A stretch of 23,637 nucleotides of DNA from Acidobacteriota bacterium (GTDB taxonomy: Bacteria; Acidobacteriota; Blastocatellia; Pyrinomonadales; Pyrinomonadaceae): the NCBI GenBank assembly GCA_029777145.1, contig JAKOSS010000572.1, positions 1-23,637 of the forward strand, given 5' to 3'. Position 1 is the first letter of the stretch, and the number at the start of each line of letters is the position of its first letter. Below the pieces are notes generated by a model. The model had not been told where the DNA came from and searched no databases. It saw only the letters and a program-made list of their open reading frames with translations. Positions 15,812 through 22,844 of the stretch are shown one piece after another. Both the position numbers and the translations under genes were made by a program.

Positions 15812-15846
15812 AGTGAGCAGTGGTCGGTGGTCAGTGGTCGGTGGGC
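15812..15846. repeat. Heptamer array, five units of the (R)GTGGTC type
   Basis: Five 7-base units read AGTGAGC, AGTGGTC, GGTGGTC, AGTGGTC, GGTGGGC. They are the reverse complement of the GACCACY and GCTCACT units in the arrays to the right, so left and right arrays could pair into a large stem. Confidence 0.88.
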
Positions 15847-15851
15847 AGAGC

Positions 15852-15886
15852 ATTTTCGATTTTCAATTTGCGATTTGCGATTGCGT
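15852..15886. repeat. Short heptamer array, ATTTKCR type
   Basis: Units ATTTTCG, ATTTTCA, ATTTGCG, ATTTGCG and a slipped ATTGCGT form a 7-base period of a sequence unrelated to the neighbouring arrays. Confidence 0.6.
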
Positions 15887-15900
15887 AGCAACAATCGACT

Positions 15901-15986
15901 GCTCACTGCTCACTGCTCACTGCTCACTGCTCACTGCTCACTGCTCACTGCTCACTGCTCACTGCTCACTGCTCTCACTGCTCACT
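15901..15986. repeat. Heptamer array (GCTCACT), ten perfect copies plus two
   Basis: Ten uninterrupted perfect GCTCACT copies fill 15901-15970, then one 9-base slipped unit GCTCTCACT and one more perfect copy. The perfect identity suggests recent expansion or ongoing homogenisation. Open frames across it are repeat artefacts, not genes. Confidence 0.95.
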
Positions 15987-16029
15987 GAACGCTGATCCGA
16001 ACATCTGCCGCCGGCACGTGGCCGCCGGT

Positions 16030-16046
16030 GCAACCGGGACGGTTGC
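16030..16046. repeat. Small perfect hairpin between the two heptamer blocks
   Basis: GCAACCG, loop GGA, CGGTTGC: a perfect 7-bp stem with a 3-base loop. Just before it, GCCGCCGG occurs twice (16009 and 16021 areas) around CACGTG. There is no T-run, so it is more likely part of a dispersed REP-like element than a terminator. Confidence 0.6.
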
Positions 16047-16067
16047 GCTCCAGTCTGTTACCAGCAC

Positions 16068-16094
16068 GGCCGCGTGAACGCGGAACTCCAAACT
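16068..16094 (-). repeat. Right arm of the 27-bp inverted repeat (REP-like)
   Basis: Ends in AACGCGGAACTCCAAACT (16077-16094), the perfect reverse complement of 15781-15798, and extends to GGCCGCG with two mismatches. Three bases later the long GACCACY array starts. Confidence 0.85.
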
Positions 16095-16096
16095 CT

Positions 16097-16285
16097 GACC
16101 ACCGACCACCGACCACTGACCACCGACCACTGACCACCGACCACCGACCACCGACCACCGACCACCGACCACCGACCACTGACCACCGACCACCGACCAC
16201 TGACCACCGACCACTGACCACCGACCACCGACCACCGACCACCGACCACCGACCACTGACCACTGCTTACTGCTCACTGCTCACT
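16097..16285. repeat. Long heptamer array (GACCACY)24 followed by three GCTYACT units
   Basis: Twenty-four contiguous 7-base units of GACCACC or GACCACT fill 16097-16264 with no break in phase. They are followed by GCTTACT and two GCTCACT copies, the same unit as in the array at 15901. Only the last base of the GACCACY unit varies. Both strands are open in several frames (TTDHRP- or GGRWSVV-like text), but these are translation artefacts of a 7-base period. Confidence 0.96.
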
Positions 16286-16288
16286 GAA

Positions 16289-16317
16289 TTGATTTCTATC
16301 CTTTCGGGCGTTAAACT
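16289..16317 (+). promoter_or_regulatory. Probable promoter of sucC
   Basis: -35 TTGATT (16289-16294), a 17-base spacer and -10 TAAACT (16312-16317). Transcription would start near 16324, about 17 bases before the sucC ATG. The -35 box begins 4 bases after the last heptamer of the long array. Confidence 0.6.
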
Positions 16318-16340
16318 TTCTCCTTCGAACCTTTAACGCA

Positions 16341-17501
16341 ATGAAAATACACGAATATCAAGGTAAAGAACTTCTTCGGGGCTTCGGTGTGCCGGTGCCG
16401 CGGGGAATCGTCGCGCGGACGCCGGATGAAGCGGAAGCCGCGGCGCGTGAACTCGGAACCGACGTCGTCGTCGTCAAGGCGCAGATACACGCCGGCGGCC
16501 GCGGCAAGGGCGGCGGAGTCAAACTGGCAAGATCGCGTGAAGAAGCACACGAGATAGCGAAGCAGATGCTCGGAATGCATCTCGTGACGCATCAGACAGG
16601 TCCCGAGGGACGCGAGGTCAAAACGCTTCTTGTCGAAGAGGGATTGCCGATCGACCGCGAGTTTTACCTCGGCATTACGCTCGACCGCATCAGCGGCAGA
16701 AACGTTTTCATGGCGTCTTCCGCGGGCGGCATGGACATTGAAAAGGTCGCCGAAGAGACTCCCGAACTGATTCTCAAGGAAACGATCGATCCGAGCGTCG
16801 GCCTTCGTGCGTTTCAGGCGCGAAAGCTCGCCTTCGGGCTCGGCATTCCGAACGAGCTTATCGGCCAGGCGGCGAAGTTCATGCTCGCGCTGTACGATGC
16901 GTACGTGAAGATGGACGCGTCGCTGGTCGAGATCAACCCGTTCCTGCTGACGACGGACAACCGTCTGATCGCGCTCGATGCGAAGGTCAACTTCGACGAC
17001 AACGCGCTTTACAGGCACAAGGATTACACCGAACTTCGCGATCTGAACGAGGAAGAGCCGCTTGAGATCGAGGCGTCGAAGTTCGATCTGAACTACATCA
17101 AGCTCGACGGCAACATCGGATGCATGGTCAACGGCGCCGGTCTCGCGATGGCGACGATGGACATCATCAAACTGCACGGCGGCGAACCGGCGAACTTTCT
17201 TGATGTCGGCGGCGGCGCATCGCAGGAACGGGTTGAGAACGCGTTTCGGATCCTGCTCGCCGACGAGCACGTCAAAGCGGTCCTGATCAACATTTTCGGC
17301 GGAATCGTGCGGTGCGACATGGTCGCGAGCGGCGTCGTTGCGGCGGCCAAGAACCTCGGTGTCAAGATCCCGATCGTCGCGCGGCTTGAAGGAACGAATG
17401 TCGAGGAAGGAAAGCGCGTGCTGAACGAATCCGGTATCGGGATAATCTCGGCGGATGGCATGAGCGACGCGGCCTCAAAGGTGGTCGCGGCCGCGGGATA
17501 G
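16341..17501 (+). CDS. sucC: Succinyl-CoA synthetase (ADP-forming) beta subunit
   Basis: Beta subunit of the citric-acid-cycle enzyme that makes succinate and ATP (or GTP) from succinyl-CoA; it needs the alpha subunit SucD. The 386 residues are the normal length. The ATP-grasp half begins [20 protein letters not shown] and includes [45 protein letters not shown] and [16 protein letters not shown], with the usual nucleotide- and metal-binding Glu/Asn/Asp residues. The C-terminal CoA-ligase half has [28 protein letters not shown] and [10 protein letters not shown]. There is no clear ribosome site; a short leader follows the predicted promoter. No sucD lies downstream: a terminator and a convergent gene follow. 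Sequence alone does not settle ATP against GTP preference. Confidence 0.97.
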   Translation: MKIHEYQGKELLRGFGVPVPRGIVARTPDEAEAAARELGTDVVVVKAQIHAGGRGKGGGVKLARSREEAHEIAKQMLGMHLVTHQTGPEGREVKTLLVEEGLPIDREFYLGITLDRISGRNVFMASSAGGMDIEKVAEETPELILKETIDPSVGLRAFQARKLAFGLGIPNELIGQAAKFMLALYDAYVKMDASLVEINPFLLTTDNRLIALDAKVNFDDNALYRHKDYTELRDLNEEEPLEIEASKFDLNYIKLDGNIGCMVNGAGLAMATMDIIKLHGGEPANFLDVGGGASQERVENAFRILLADEHVKAVLINIFGGIVRCDMVASGVVAAAKNLGVKIPIVARLEGTNVEEGKRVLNESGIGIISADGMSDAASKVVAAAG

Positions 17502-17510
17502 GCGAGTCGG

Positions 17511-17567
17511 ATTCCGACATTCCAGATATTCCAGGATTCCAAAATTCCAGGATTCCAAGATTTCAAG
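17511..17567. repeat. Octamer repeat ATTCCARR after sucC
   Basis: Seven imperfect units of 8-9 bases: ATTCCGAC, ATTCCAGAT, ATTCCAGG, ATTCCAAA, ATTCCAGG, ATTCCAAG, ATTTCAAG. The last two units form the left arm of the sucC terminator, so repeat and terminator overlap. Confidence 0.8.
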
Positions 17568-17597
17568 ACTCGTTGACTTGGGATCTTGGGATTTTTT
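17555..17597 (+). terminator. Rho-independent terminator of sucC
   Basis: CCAAGATTTCAAG (17555-17567) pairs with CTTGGGATCTTGG (17577-17589) over 13 bp, counting two G-U pairs, with a 9-base loop, and is followed by GATTTTTT. It lies 54 bases after the sucC stop. Confidence 0.88.
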
Positions 17598-17656
17598 CCA
17601 TTCGAACAATCCGTCCTAAATAACAGCGAATTTCATTGCGGAGGCACACAGTCGAA

Positions 17657-17674
17657 GAATCGTTATAACGATTC
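17657..17674. repeat. Perfect 18-bp palindrome
   Basis: GAATCGTTATAACGATTC is a perfect palindrome with no spacer. It has the shape of a binding site for a dimeric DNA-binding protein, but it lies between two convergent genes, where no promoter is expected. Confidence 0.7.
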
Positions 17675-17741
17675 GTTTGACCGGAATCAGAATTTCAATC
17701 AACCGACGGTTCAGGTGAATATTGCCAGACGTAGCCGGATG

Positions 17742-17755
17742 ATCCGCGGCTGAAT
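17742..17755. repeat. Second copy of a 14-base REP-like fragment
   Basis: ATCCGCGGCTGAAT is identical to 5576-5589, where it forms the right arm of a nested inverted repeat. Here only this arm is present. Confidence 0.6.
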
Positions 17756-17766
17756 CGGTTGCCGAT

Positions 17767-17815
17767 CCCAAATCCCAAATCCCAAATCCCAAATCCCAAA
17801 TCCGCAATCCCAAAT
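17767..17815. repeat. Heptamer array (CCCAAAT)7 just beyond an exported-protein gene
   Basis: Seven 7-base units: five perfect CCCAAAT, one CCGCAAT, one more CCCAAAT. It ends 5 bases from the stop of the 876-residue protein gene. On the minus strand it reads as GGGATTT repeats, four or more GGG runs with 4-base loops, so the transcript's 3' end could fold into a G-quadruplex. ATCCC (17807-17811) and GGGAT (17817-17821) can also form a small hairpin. Confidence 0.9.
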
Positions 17816-17820
17816 GGGGA

Positions 17821-20451
17821 TCATTCTTCCGGCGATTCGTACAATTTCTTTGTCCATTCGCTGTTCGGATATTTCGCCCGCATCACGTCGCCGATCGGCT
17901 TCTGCGCCTCCGGTCCGACGCCGCAGCCGTACTTATTCCATCCGTTCGCTTTCCAGGTCTGATACAGCGCCTCGGGAACTCGTTTGTCGGCGGGCGCAAG
18001 CCGTGCCCATTCGAGCACCTGCGCGCTGAAATAATCGGGCGCATCGCCGACCTTCATCAACCGGGCGCGTTCGGATTTGGCAACCGCGATTTGCGCTGCG
18101 GTCACAAACTTCGGCGGCGCGGGAATGCTCGACGGTTCCTCGTTTTCCGTATTGAACGTCCACGAGCACCACCAATTGTTTGCGTCCCAGTCTTCCGCGA
18201 CATTATCGGCATCAAAACCGATCTCAACGACGGGCGTCAGGATCGGATTGCGCAATATCGTGAAAAGCGCGGCCCGTTTGCGCGCGAGCGGAGTCGGCGC
18301 TTTCAAATATTCATCGAGGGCGTCTTTCAATTCGGGCATCCGGCGGATTAGTTCCACGGCCGCCGGTTTGGCCACGGCGTCATTATCGAGCAAGATGGCG
18401 CGCGTCCACGACGCGATCGCGAGCCGCTGCGCGATATGGTTGGGAATGGCGTTTGATCGTTGCGCCCGGACTAACAAATCGGTCGGAAAGTATCGATTGA
18501 AGATCTCGATCGAATCATCGTCGAACGTCCGCTCGCTCGCATACTTCCGGTACATCGCGAACTGCTCCTCCAACGACTTGTTGTATGCCTCTTGCGACTG
18601 GTCAGGGAATGCTTCCGGAGACCACCAGGTTTTGCGTTCGGCAAGTTCTTCATCAAGCGAACCGATCTTGCCGTCGAAATCGAATGCATAAGGGGTTCTG
18701 AGCGCGCTCGAGAGAAACTCCTCGAGCGTCGAACTTAGCGGCATCCGCAATTTCAGGAACTGATTGCGCGTCGAGACGGGGAAGTCGATCGGCGAATTGA
18801 TCAGCTGATCGAGTAGCGCCTTTGCTTCGGCAAGCTTCCCGAGTTCGATGTTGAGGCGCGCAAGATGGTAGAAAACCGTGGCAAACGCCGGCGAATCGGT
18901 CGGGATCTTCTCGGCCTTGTCGACGAGGTTGTCGAGGTCCGGCGATCCGGGATGCGCCTTCGAGACCGCGGTCATCAGCCAGAGATCGGTTCCGTTCGTC
19001 CGGAGTTTGTCGAGTGCGTAATCGTACGAATCAGGACTCTCCATCTGGAAGACAAAAAGCCATTCGGTCAGGTCGTCCTGCCGGAAATCTTCCGGCAGGA
19101 TCTGCATATTCAACTTTGAATCGCCGTAATATCCGCCCTGATAACCATCGTCGCGGCCGTCGCTGAAGCGCCCCGAAAACGCCGACTGCCGCTGGGTCTT
19201 GAGCGCCTCACGCTGGCCGTTGGTGAGTTGTTTGCCGACCGTTCTTTCCGCGAGGGCGATCAGATCGTCATCGGAAATATCCGCCGGAACCTCAAGATTG
19301 TAGCTCTGCGACGTTTCGTCATCCCAAACGTAAAGCGTCAACTTGTTCGGATCAGGCGGAGGCGTCGGGGTGAACGTCGGCTCCGGAGTGGCTTCGGGGT
19401 TCTTTCCGATCTCGATCTCGAGCTTGCGTTTGTCCTCCTTGTCGAGAGCTTCCTTTTCATACTTGTCGAGAAGCCACGTGTAATCGACGATGTCTTGCCT
19501 GAAATCCGAGCCGCTGCGGTAGGCGATACCGTTCGCGAGCTCGTGAAGCCTTTCCGCCGGACGCAGCCGGTATTTGACCACACCGAGCAGCCGATCCGCG
19601 TCGGCGGCATAATGTCCGCCCTTCGCCGTGACGATCTGCAGCGCCTGGTCGGCCTCGGCGTATAATGCGTTCGAACGAACTTCGCTGCCGCTCAGACTAG
19701 CTGCCCGGATCAAGGTCCGTCCGACGAGATATTCCGACAATTCCTGCCACGGCGAATCTGAATCCCTTGAAATGTCCTCGAATCCCTGTCTGGCCGCGTT
19801 GAAGTCCAACGAGTAGAATTGCGCCGCCGCGACCTGATAGGCACGGTCCTTTCTGAGCCATTCCGGCATTTCCGCCGACGGTGCCGCCGGGATCGATTTT
19901 CCGACCGAGCAGTTCGTAAAGACCTGATCCTGCGCGTGGACCCAATCCTTCACGTCCTTGTCGTCCGAACCGTACGAAACACTGCGGTCAGAAAGAGTTT
20001 TGGCCGCCGTTTCGAACGCGTTCTTCGTGCAATTCGGAAAAAAATCGTAGCCGCCCCATGAACGTTCTGTGTAAATGTCGGGAACCTTCGCGTCCGATCC
20101 GAGAACCGACTTCCGTTGATCAAGCCATGCTTTGACGGCGGTCTCAAGGTCCTTCGTGTCGTCATCTGTCCGGTGATTGATCTCGGCTTCCCAGATTCGA
20201 ATGAGATCCTTCTGCTCCGGATCCGAAAATCCACCGCCTGTCAGGTATCTGTATGCGGCCAGCAGGATCGATCGGCGGTACGTCGGTTTGACGATCCCCA
20301 GCTTTCCCGCCGCGAAATCGCGGTATGGCGACTCCGGGGCGCTGTTCACGTCGAATACGGGAGCCGTATATCCCGGTCCGCAGGCCAGAACCGCATTGAC
20401 GGAAAGCGCGACAAGAAGGATTGTCGAAAAAATTGAACTGAACTTTTTCAT
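17821..20451 (-). CDS. Large secreted protein of unknown function, paralogue A (876 aa)
   Basis: I do not recognise a named family. It begins with a clear signal peptide (MKKFSSIFSTILLVALSVNAVLA) cut right before or at CGP; Cys24 could instead be lipidated, though VLAC is a poor lipobox. The rest is mainly helical, with TPR-like stretches (around PEWLRKDRAYQVAAAQFY and SPAFATVFYHLARLNIELGKLAEAKALLDQL). A Pro/Thr-rich linker and Gly/Tyr-rich insert (about residues 350-450) is absent from the neighbouring paralogue. The two proteins align along their whole length: NC..N.F.TA..TLS.R, QD.VF.NCS, PEWLRKDR, SPAFATV, then NWWC, TAAQ, YGC and YPNSEWT at the C-terminus. Conserved cysteines suggest disulfides in an extracytoplasmic setting. 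The start is 22 bases after paralogue B's stop, so they likely share a transcript. A scaffold or binding role is only a guess. Confidence 0.85.
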   Translation of the reverse strand: MKKFSSIFSTILLVALSVNAVLACGPGYTAPVFDVNSAPESPYRDFAAGKLGIVKPTYRRSILLAAYRYLTGGGFSDPEQKDLIRIWEAEINHRTDDDTKDLETAVKAWLDQRKSVLGSDAKVPDIYTERSWGGYDFFPNCTKNAFETAAKTLSDRSVSYGSDDKDVKDWVHAQDQVFTNCSVGKSIPAAPSAEMPEWLRKDRAYQVAAAQFYSLDFNAARQGFEDISRDSDSPWQELSEYLVGRTLIRAASLSGSEVRSNALYAEADQALQIVTAKGGHYAADADRLLGVVKYRLRPAERLHELANGIAYRSGSDFRQDIVDYTWLLDKYEKEALDKEDKRKLEIEIGKNPEATPEPTFTPTPPPDPNKLTLYVWDDETSQSYNLEVPADISDDDLIALAERTVGKQLTNGQREALKTQRQSAFSGRFSDGRDDGYQGGYYGDSKLNMQILPEDFRQDDLTEWLFVFQMESPDSYDYALDKLRTNGTDLWLMTAVSKAHPGSPDLDNLVDKAEKIPTDSPAFATVFYHLARLNIELGKLAEAKALLDQLINSPIDFPVSTRNQFLKLRMPLSSTLEEFLSSALRTPYAFDFDGKIGSLDEELAERKTWWSPEAFPDQSQEAYNKSLEEQFAMYRKYASERTFDDDSIEIFNRYFPTDLLVRAQRSNAIPNHIAQRLAIASWTRAILLDNDAVAKPAAVELIRRMPELKDALDEYLKAPTPLARKRAALFTILRNPILTPVVEIGFDADNVAEDWDANNWWCSWTFNTENEEPSSIPAPPKFVTAAQIAVAKSERARLMKVGDAPDYFSAQVLEWARLAPADKRVPEALYQTWKANGWNKYGCGVGPEAQKPIGDVMRAKYPNSEWTKKLYESPEE

Positions 20452-20473
20452 CGAATTATGTTGCGATCAGCGA

Positions 20474-22843
20474 TTAGTTGTCTCCGAACCAATACGGTGT
20501 CTCGTCGGTCCAACTCGACCGCGGATAACGCTTGTGAAGCAGGTCGAACGCCGCCTTCGAATACTTTCCGGTCTGCGCGTCGGTGCAGCCGTAGCGCGTC
20601 GATCTGACCGCAAAATGAAGTATTTCCGGGGTCAGCGGATGACGCGGATTGGCGTTGGCGAACTCGACCGCGCGCCGCGCGAGCATCGTCGCACCGTTTC
20701 CGAGATCGACGATCTGCTTCGCTTCGCGGGCGGCCGCGGACTTCTGCGCTGCTGTCAAAAAGTCAGGATAAGAGTCGGGATAATTGAATCCGTAGGTGTC
20801 ATAGGCGGAATCTCGTCCATGCGACTCGTTCTCGGCGCACCACCAATTGCCCCGAATGCTGTCGATCGAGGTCGCTTGCGAGTCTTCGCGGCCGAATCCG
20901 ACCGGAACATAAGGTTGGATCGTCGGGTAGCGGAGGATCGCCAGCAGCGCGGCCGCTTCTTTGTTCGCAACCGTTCTCGCAGCGACGTATTTCGCGACGT
21001 ACTGTTCGAATTCGGGCGACTGTTTGGCGACCAGCGGACCGAATTCAGCGAGGACCTTCGCGTCGCCGAGCACGTAGGCGCGGGTCCAGACGGCCGTCGT
21101 CAGCAGCTTTCGGAGATACGCGGGGACCTCGTTCGAGAGCGCCGCTTCACGAAGTACCGAAAGCGGAATTTTCTCGTTGAGGAAGGCGACCGCGTCGGTG
21201 TCGAACATTGCCCGATCCTTCCACGTTCTCGCGGCGCCTTCCTCGTCCGTCGAGGCGCCTTCTTCGCGTCCGTCCTCGCCCCAATCAAAGATCACTGCCC
21301 GCCGTTGGGCGAACTTGAGAAACTCCCCGAGATTCGTCGCCAATGTCGTTCGTTGTTCGAGAAATCGATTCTCCGACGACCGCGGCAGCGTCGTCAGCCG
21401 CGAAAGGGTATTGTCGAGCAAACTCTTTGCTTGAACCCGGTCGCCCTTCAAAAGCAGCAAACGGATCTGATGGAACCTGACGGTCGCAAACGCCGGCGAT
21501 TCGGGCCCGACGCGCGACGCCTCGTTCAAGAGTTCGTCCGTCTCGGCGCCGCTGCCGGACGTCGCGGCCGTGATCGCGGCGACGAACCAATGGAGCTTCG
21601 CCGATTCCTTCCAGCGTTTGAACGAATGCGGATAGCCGTCGGCGGCGCGGTACGAAAAGATCCAATCCGTGAGATCGTCGGAGCGGTCCGTTTCCGGTAC
21701 GTCGCGCAGTTTCAGGTCGTAATTCCACGAATACTCCTTGCCGGCCTTCGTCGCTTCTTCTTCCTCGATCTTCATGCCGCGGGTCTCGGCGTCGCTCGAA
21801 ACGCGGTTGTTGAGCCACGAATAATCCGTCAAATCGTTGTAAATGTTGCGGTTCTCCGACGACTGCACGAGTATCGCGGCCAACTCCTTGCGACGTTCAT
21901 CGGGGATGGAGCGGTATTTGACCAGTCCGAGCAAACGCACCGCCGAACCGCGGAACCCGGACATCGTCGGATCCTTGATGATCGCTTCGAGTTTGTCCGT
22001 CGCCGACTTGTAAAGTTCATTGCGGGTTTTCGTCGCTCCGGCGTCGTCTGTTTCGCCCTCGACGAAGCCGGCTTGTCGGATCAGCGTCCGTGCGACGACG
22101 AACCGCGCCGTATTGCGCCACGGAGATGATGCGTCGTTCGCGATCGACTCGAATTGCAGCCTCGCGTCATCGAGTTTTCCGCGATAAAAAAGCGCCGCCG
22201 CGATCTGGTAGTCGCGATCTTTGCGCAGCCATTCCGGCGACGCCGCATCAAGTCCCTTGGGCAACTCGGTCGCTTCGCTGCAATTTGAAAACACCGCGTC
22301 CTGGCCGGCGAGCCATTCGCTCAGCGCATCGGAAGGGCCGTATTTCGCCGCCCGGGCGGAAAGCGTCTCGGTCGCCGTCTGGAAGGAGTTCGGGAGACAG
22401 TTGCGGTAGTAGCTGTAACCCGAGTTGATCTGCTTGTCGGTCTCGATCGGTTTCGAGTTCGGGACGAACTTTGAGCGTGCCTTGATCCATTCATCGAGCC
22501 GGTCAGTTTCGCCGGTCTGCCCGGTGCCGCGCGGGTCGGCCTGGCCGTCCCGGTAAAAGATCTCGTTCTCCATCGCCGCAGCGATCTGCTTCTGCTCGAA
22601 ATCAGTGAACCGGTAGCCGTTCAATTGCCGGTAGAAAACGTAGAGATACGGATCGTTGAACGTCCCGGAGACGATCGACGGCCTGCCCGAGAGATAGTTC
22701 CGGAGCGGCAGATCGGCGTGTGTCCGGAGCTCAAAGACCGGCGAAAGCACGTACGGACCGCAGGCGAGTGCCGGCGACGCCGCGGAAAACATGACGGCCG
22801 CGATCGAGATCAACGCGGCGACGGAGCGTGCAAAGCGTGTCAT
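20474..22843 (-). CDS. Large secreted protein of unknown function, paralogue B (789 aa)
   Basis: Tandem paralogue of the downstream 876-residue gene. The signal peptide (MTRFARSVAALISIAAVMFSAASPALA) ends at CGPYVLSPVFEL, the same CGP..(A/S)PVF start as paralogue A. The body is helical with TPR-like segments (PEWLRKDRDYQIAAALFYRGKLDDARLQFESI and SPAFATVRFHQIRLLLLKGDRVQAKSLLDNTL). Shared cysteine motifs are YRNC, VFSNCS, NWWC and RYGC; shared C-terminal text is FLTAAQ and RYPRSSWT. It lacks the Pro-rich and Gly/Tyr-rich insert of paralogue A. It is cysteine-paired and exported, so it probably acts in the periplasm or on the surface. The ATG at 22843 is one base away from the stop of the preceding gene, so translation is likely coupled. 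No enzyme motif is visible. Confidence 0.85.
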   Translation of the reverse strand: MTRFARSVAALISIAAVMFSAASPALACGPYVLSPVFELRTHADLPLRNYLSGRPSIVSGTFNDPYLYVFYRQLNGYRFTDFEQKQIAAAMENEIFYRDGQADPRGTGQTGETDRLDEWIKARSKFVPNSKPIETDKQINSGYSYYRNCLPNSFQTATETLSARAAKYGPSDALSEWLAGQDAVFSNCSEATELPKGLDAASPEWLRKDRDYQIAAALFYRGKLDDARLQFESIANDASSPWRNTARFVVARTLIRQAGFVEGETDDAGATKTRNELYKSATDKLEAIIKDPTMSGFRGSAVRLLGLVKYRSIPDERRKELAAILVQSSENRNIYNDLTDYSWLNNRVSSDAETRGMKIEEEEATKAGKEYSWNYDLKLRDVPETDRSDDLTDWIFSYRAADGYPHSFKRWKESAKLHWFVAAITAATSGSGAETDELLNEASRVGPESPAFATVRFHQIRLLLLKGDRVQAKSLLDNTLSRLTTLPRSSENRFLEQRTTLATNLGEFLKFAQRRAVIFDWGEDGREEGASTDEEGAARTWKDRAMFDTDAVAFLNEKIPLSVLREAALSNEVPAYLRKLLTTAVWTRAYVLGDAKVLAEFGPLVAKQSPEFEQYVAKYVAARTVANKEAAALLAILRYPTIQPYVPVGFGREDSQATSIDSIRGNWWCAENESHGRDSAYDTYGFNYPDSYPDFLTAAQKSAAAREAKQIVDLGNGATMLARRAVEFANANPRHPLTPEILHFAVRSTRYGCTDAQTGKYSKAAFDLLHKRYPRSSWTDETPYWFGDN

Positions 22844-22844
22844 A

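Larger units (their letters stand above)
17598..17820. other. Convergent intergenic spacer without a recognisable gene
   Basis: Between the sucC terminator and the stop of the minus-strand exported-protein gene. It holds the 18-bp palindrome, a 14-base copy of a REP-like fragment and the CCCAAAT array, listed separately. A plus-strand frame ending at a TGA near 17754 (reading NRYNDSFDRNQNFNQPTVQ) looks protein-like but has no start or partner, so at most it is a gene remnant. Confidence 0.55.

Noticed and set aside
15901..16285. Possible CRISPR array.
   Set aside because: Units are 7 bases and contiguous, with no unique spacers, no 25-40 base direct repeats and no cas genes.
16028..16336. 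Open frames of 60-100 codons on both strands across the heptamer arrays.
   Set aside because: A stop-free 7-base repeat stays open in all frames it cycles through; the translations are pure repeats (TTDHRP, GGRWSVV) with no start signal or conserved content.
17598..17756. A protein-like plus-strand stretch before the CCCAAAT array as a small gene.
   Set aside because: No start codon with a ribosome site, it lies behind the sucC terminator, and the frame contains a palindrome; at most a degraded remnant.
17616..17813. A 65-codon minus-strand frame starting in the CCCAAAT array.
   Set aside because: Its start is made of repeat units (IWDLGFGIWDLG) and the rest matches nothing; no ribosome site.
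20177..22129. A 650-codon plus-strand open frame.
   Set aside because: It lies antisense to the secreted paralogues, is Arg-rich with no domain, and results from the GC-rich third positions of the real genes.
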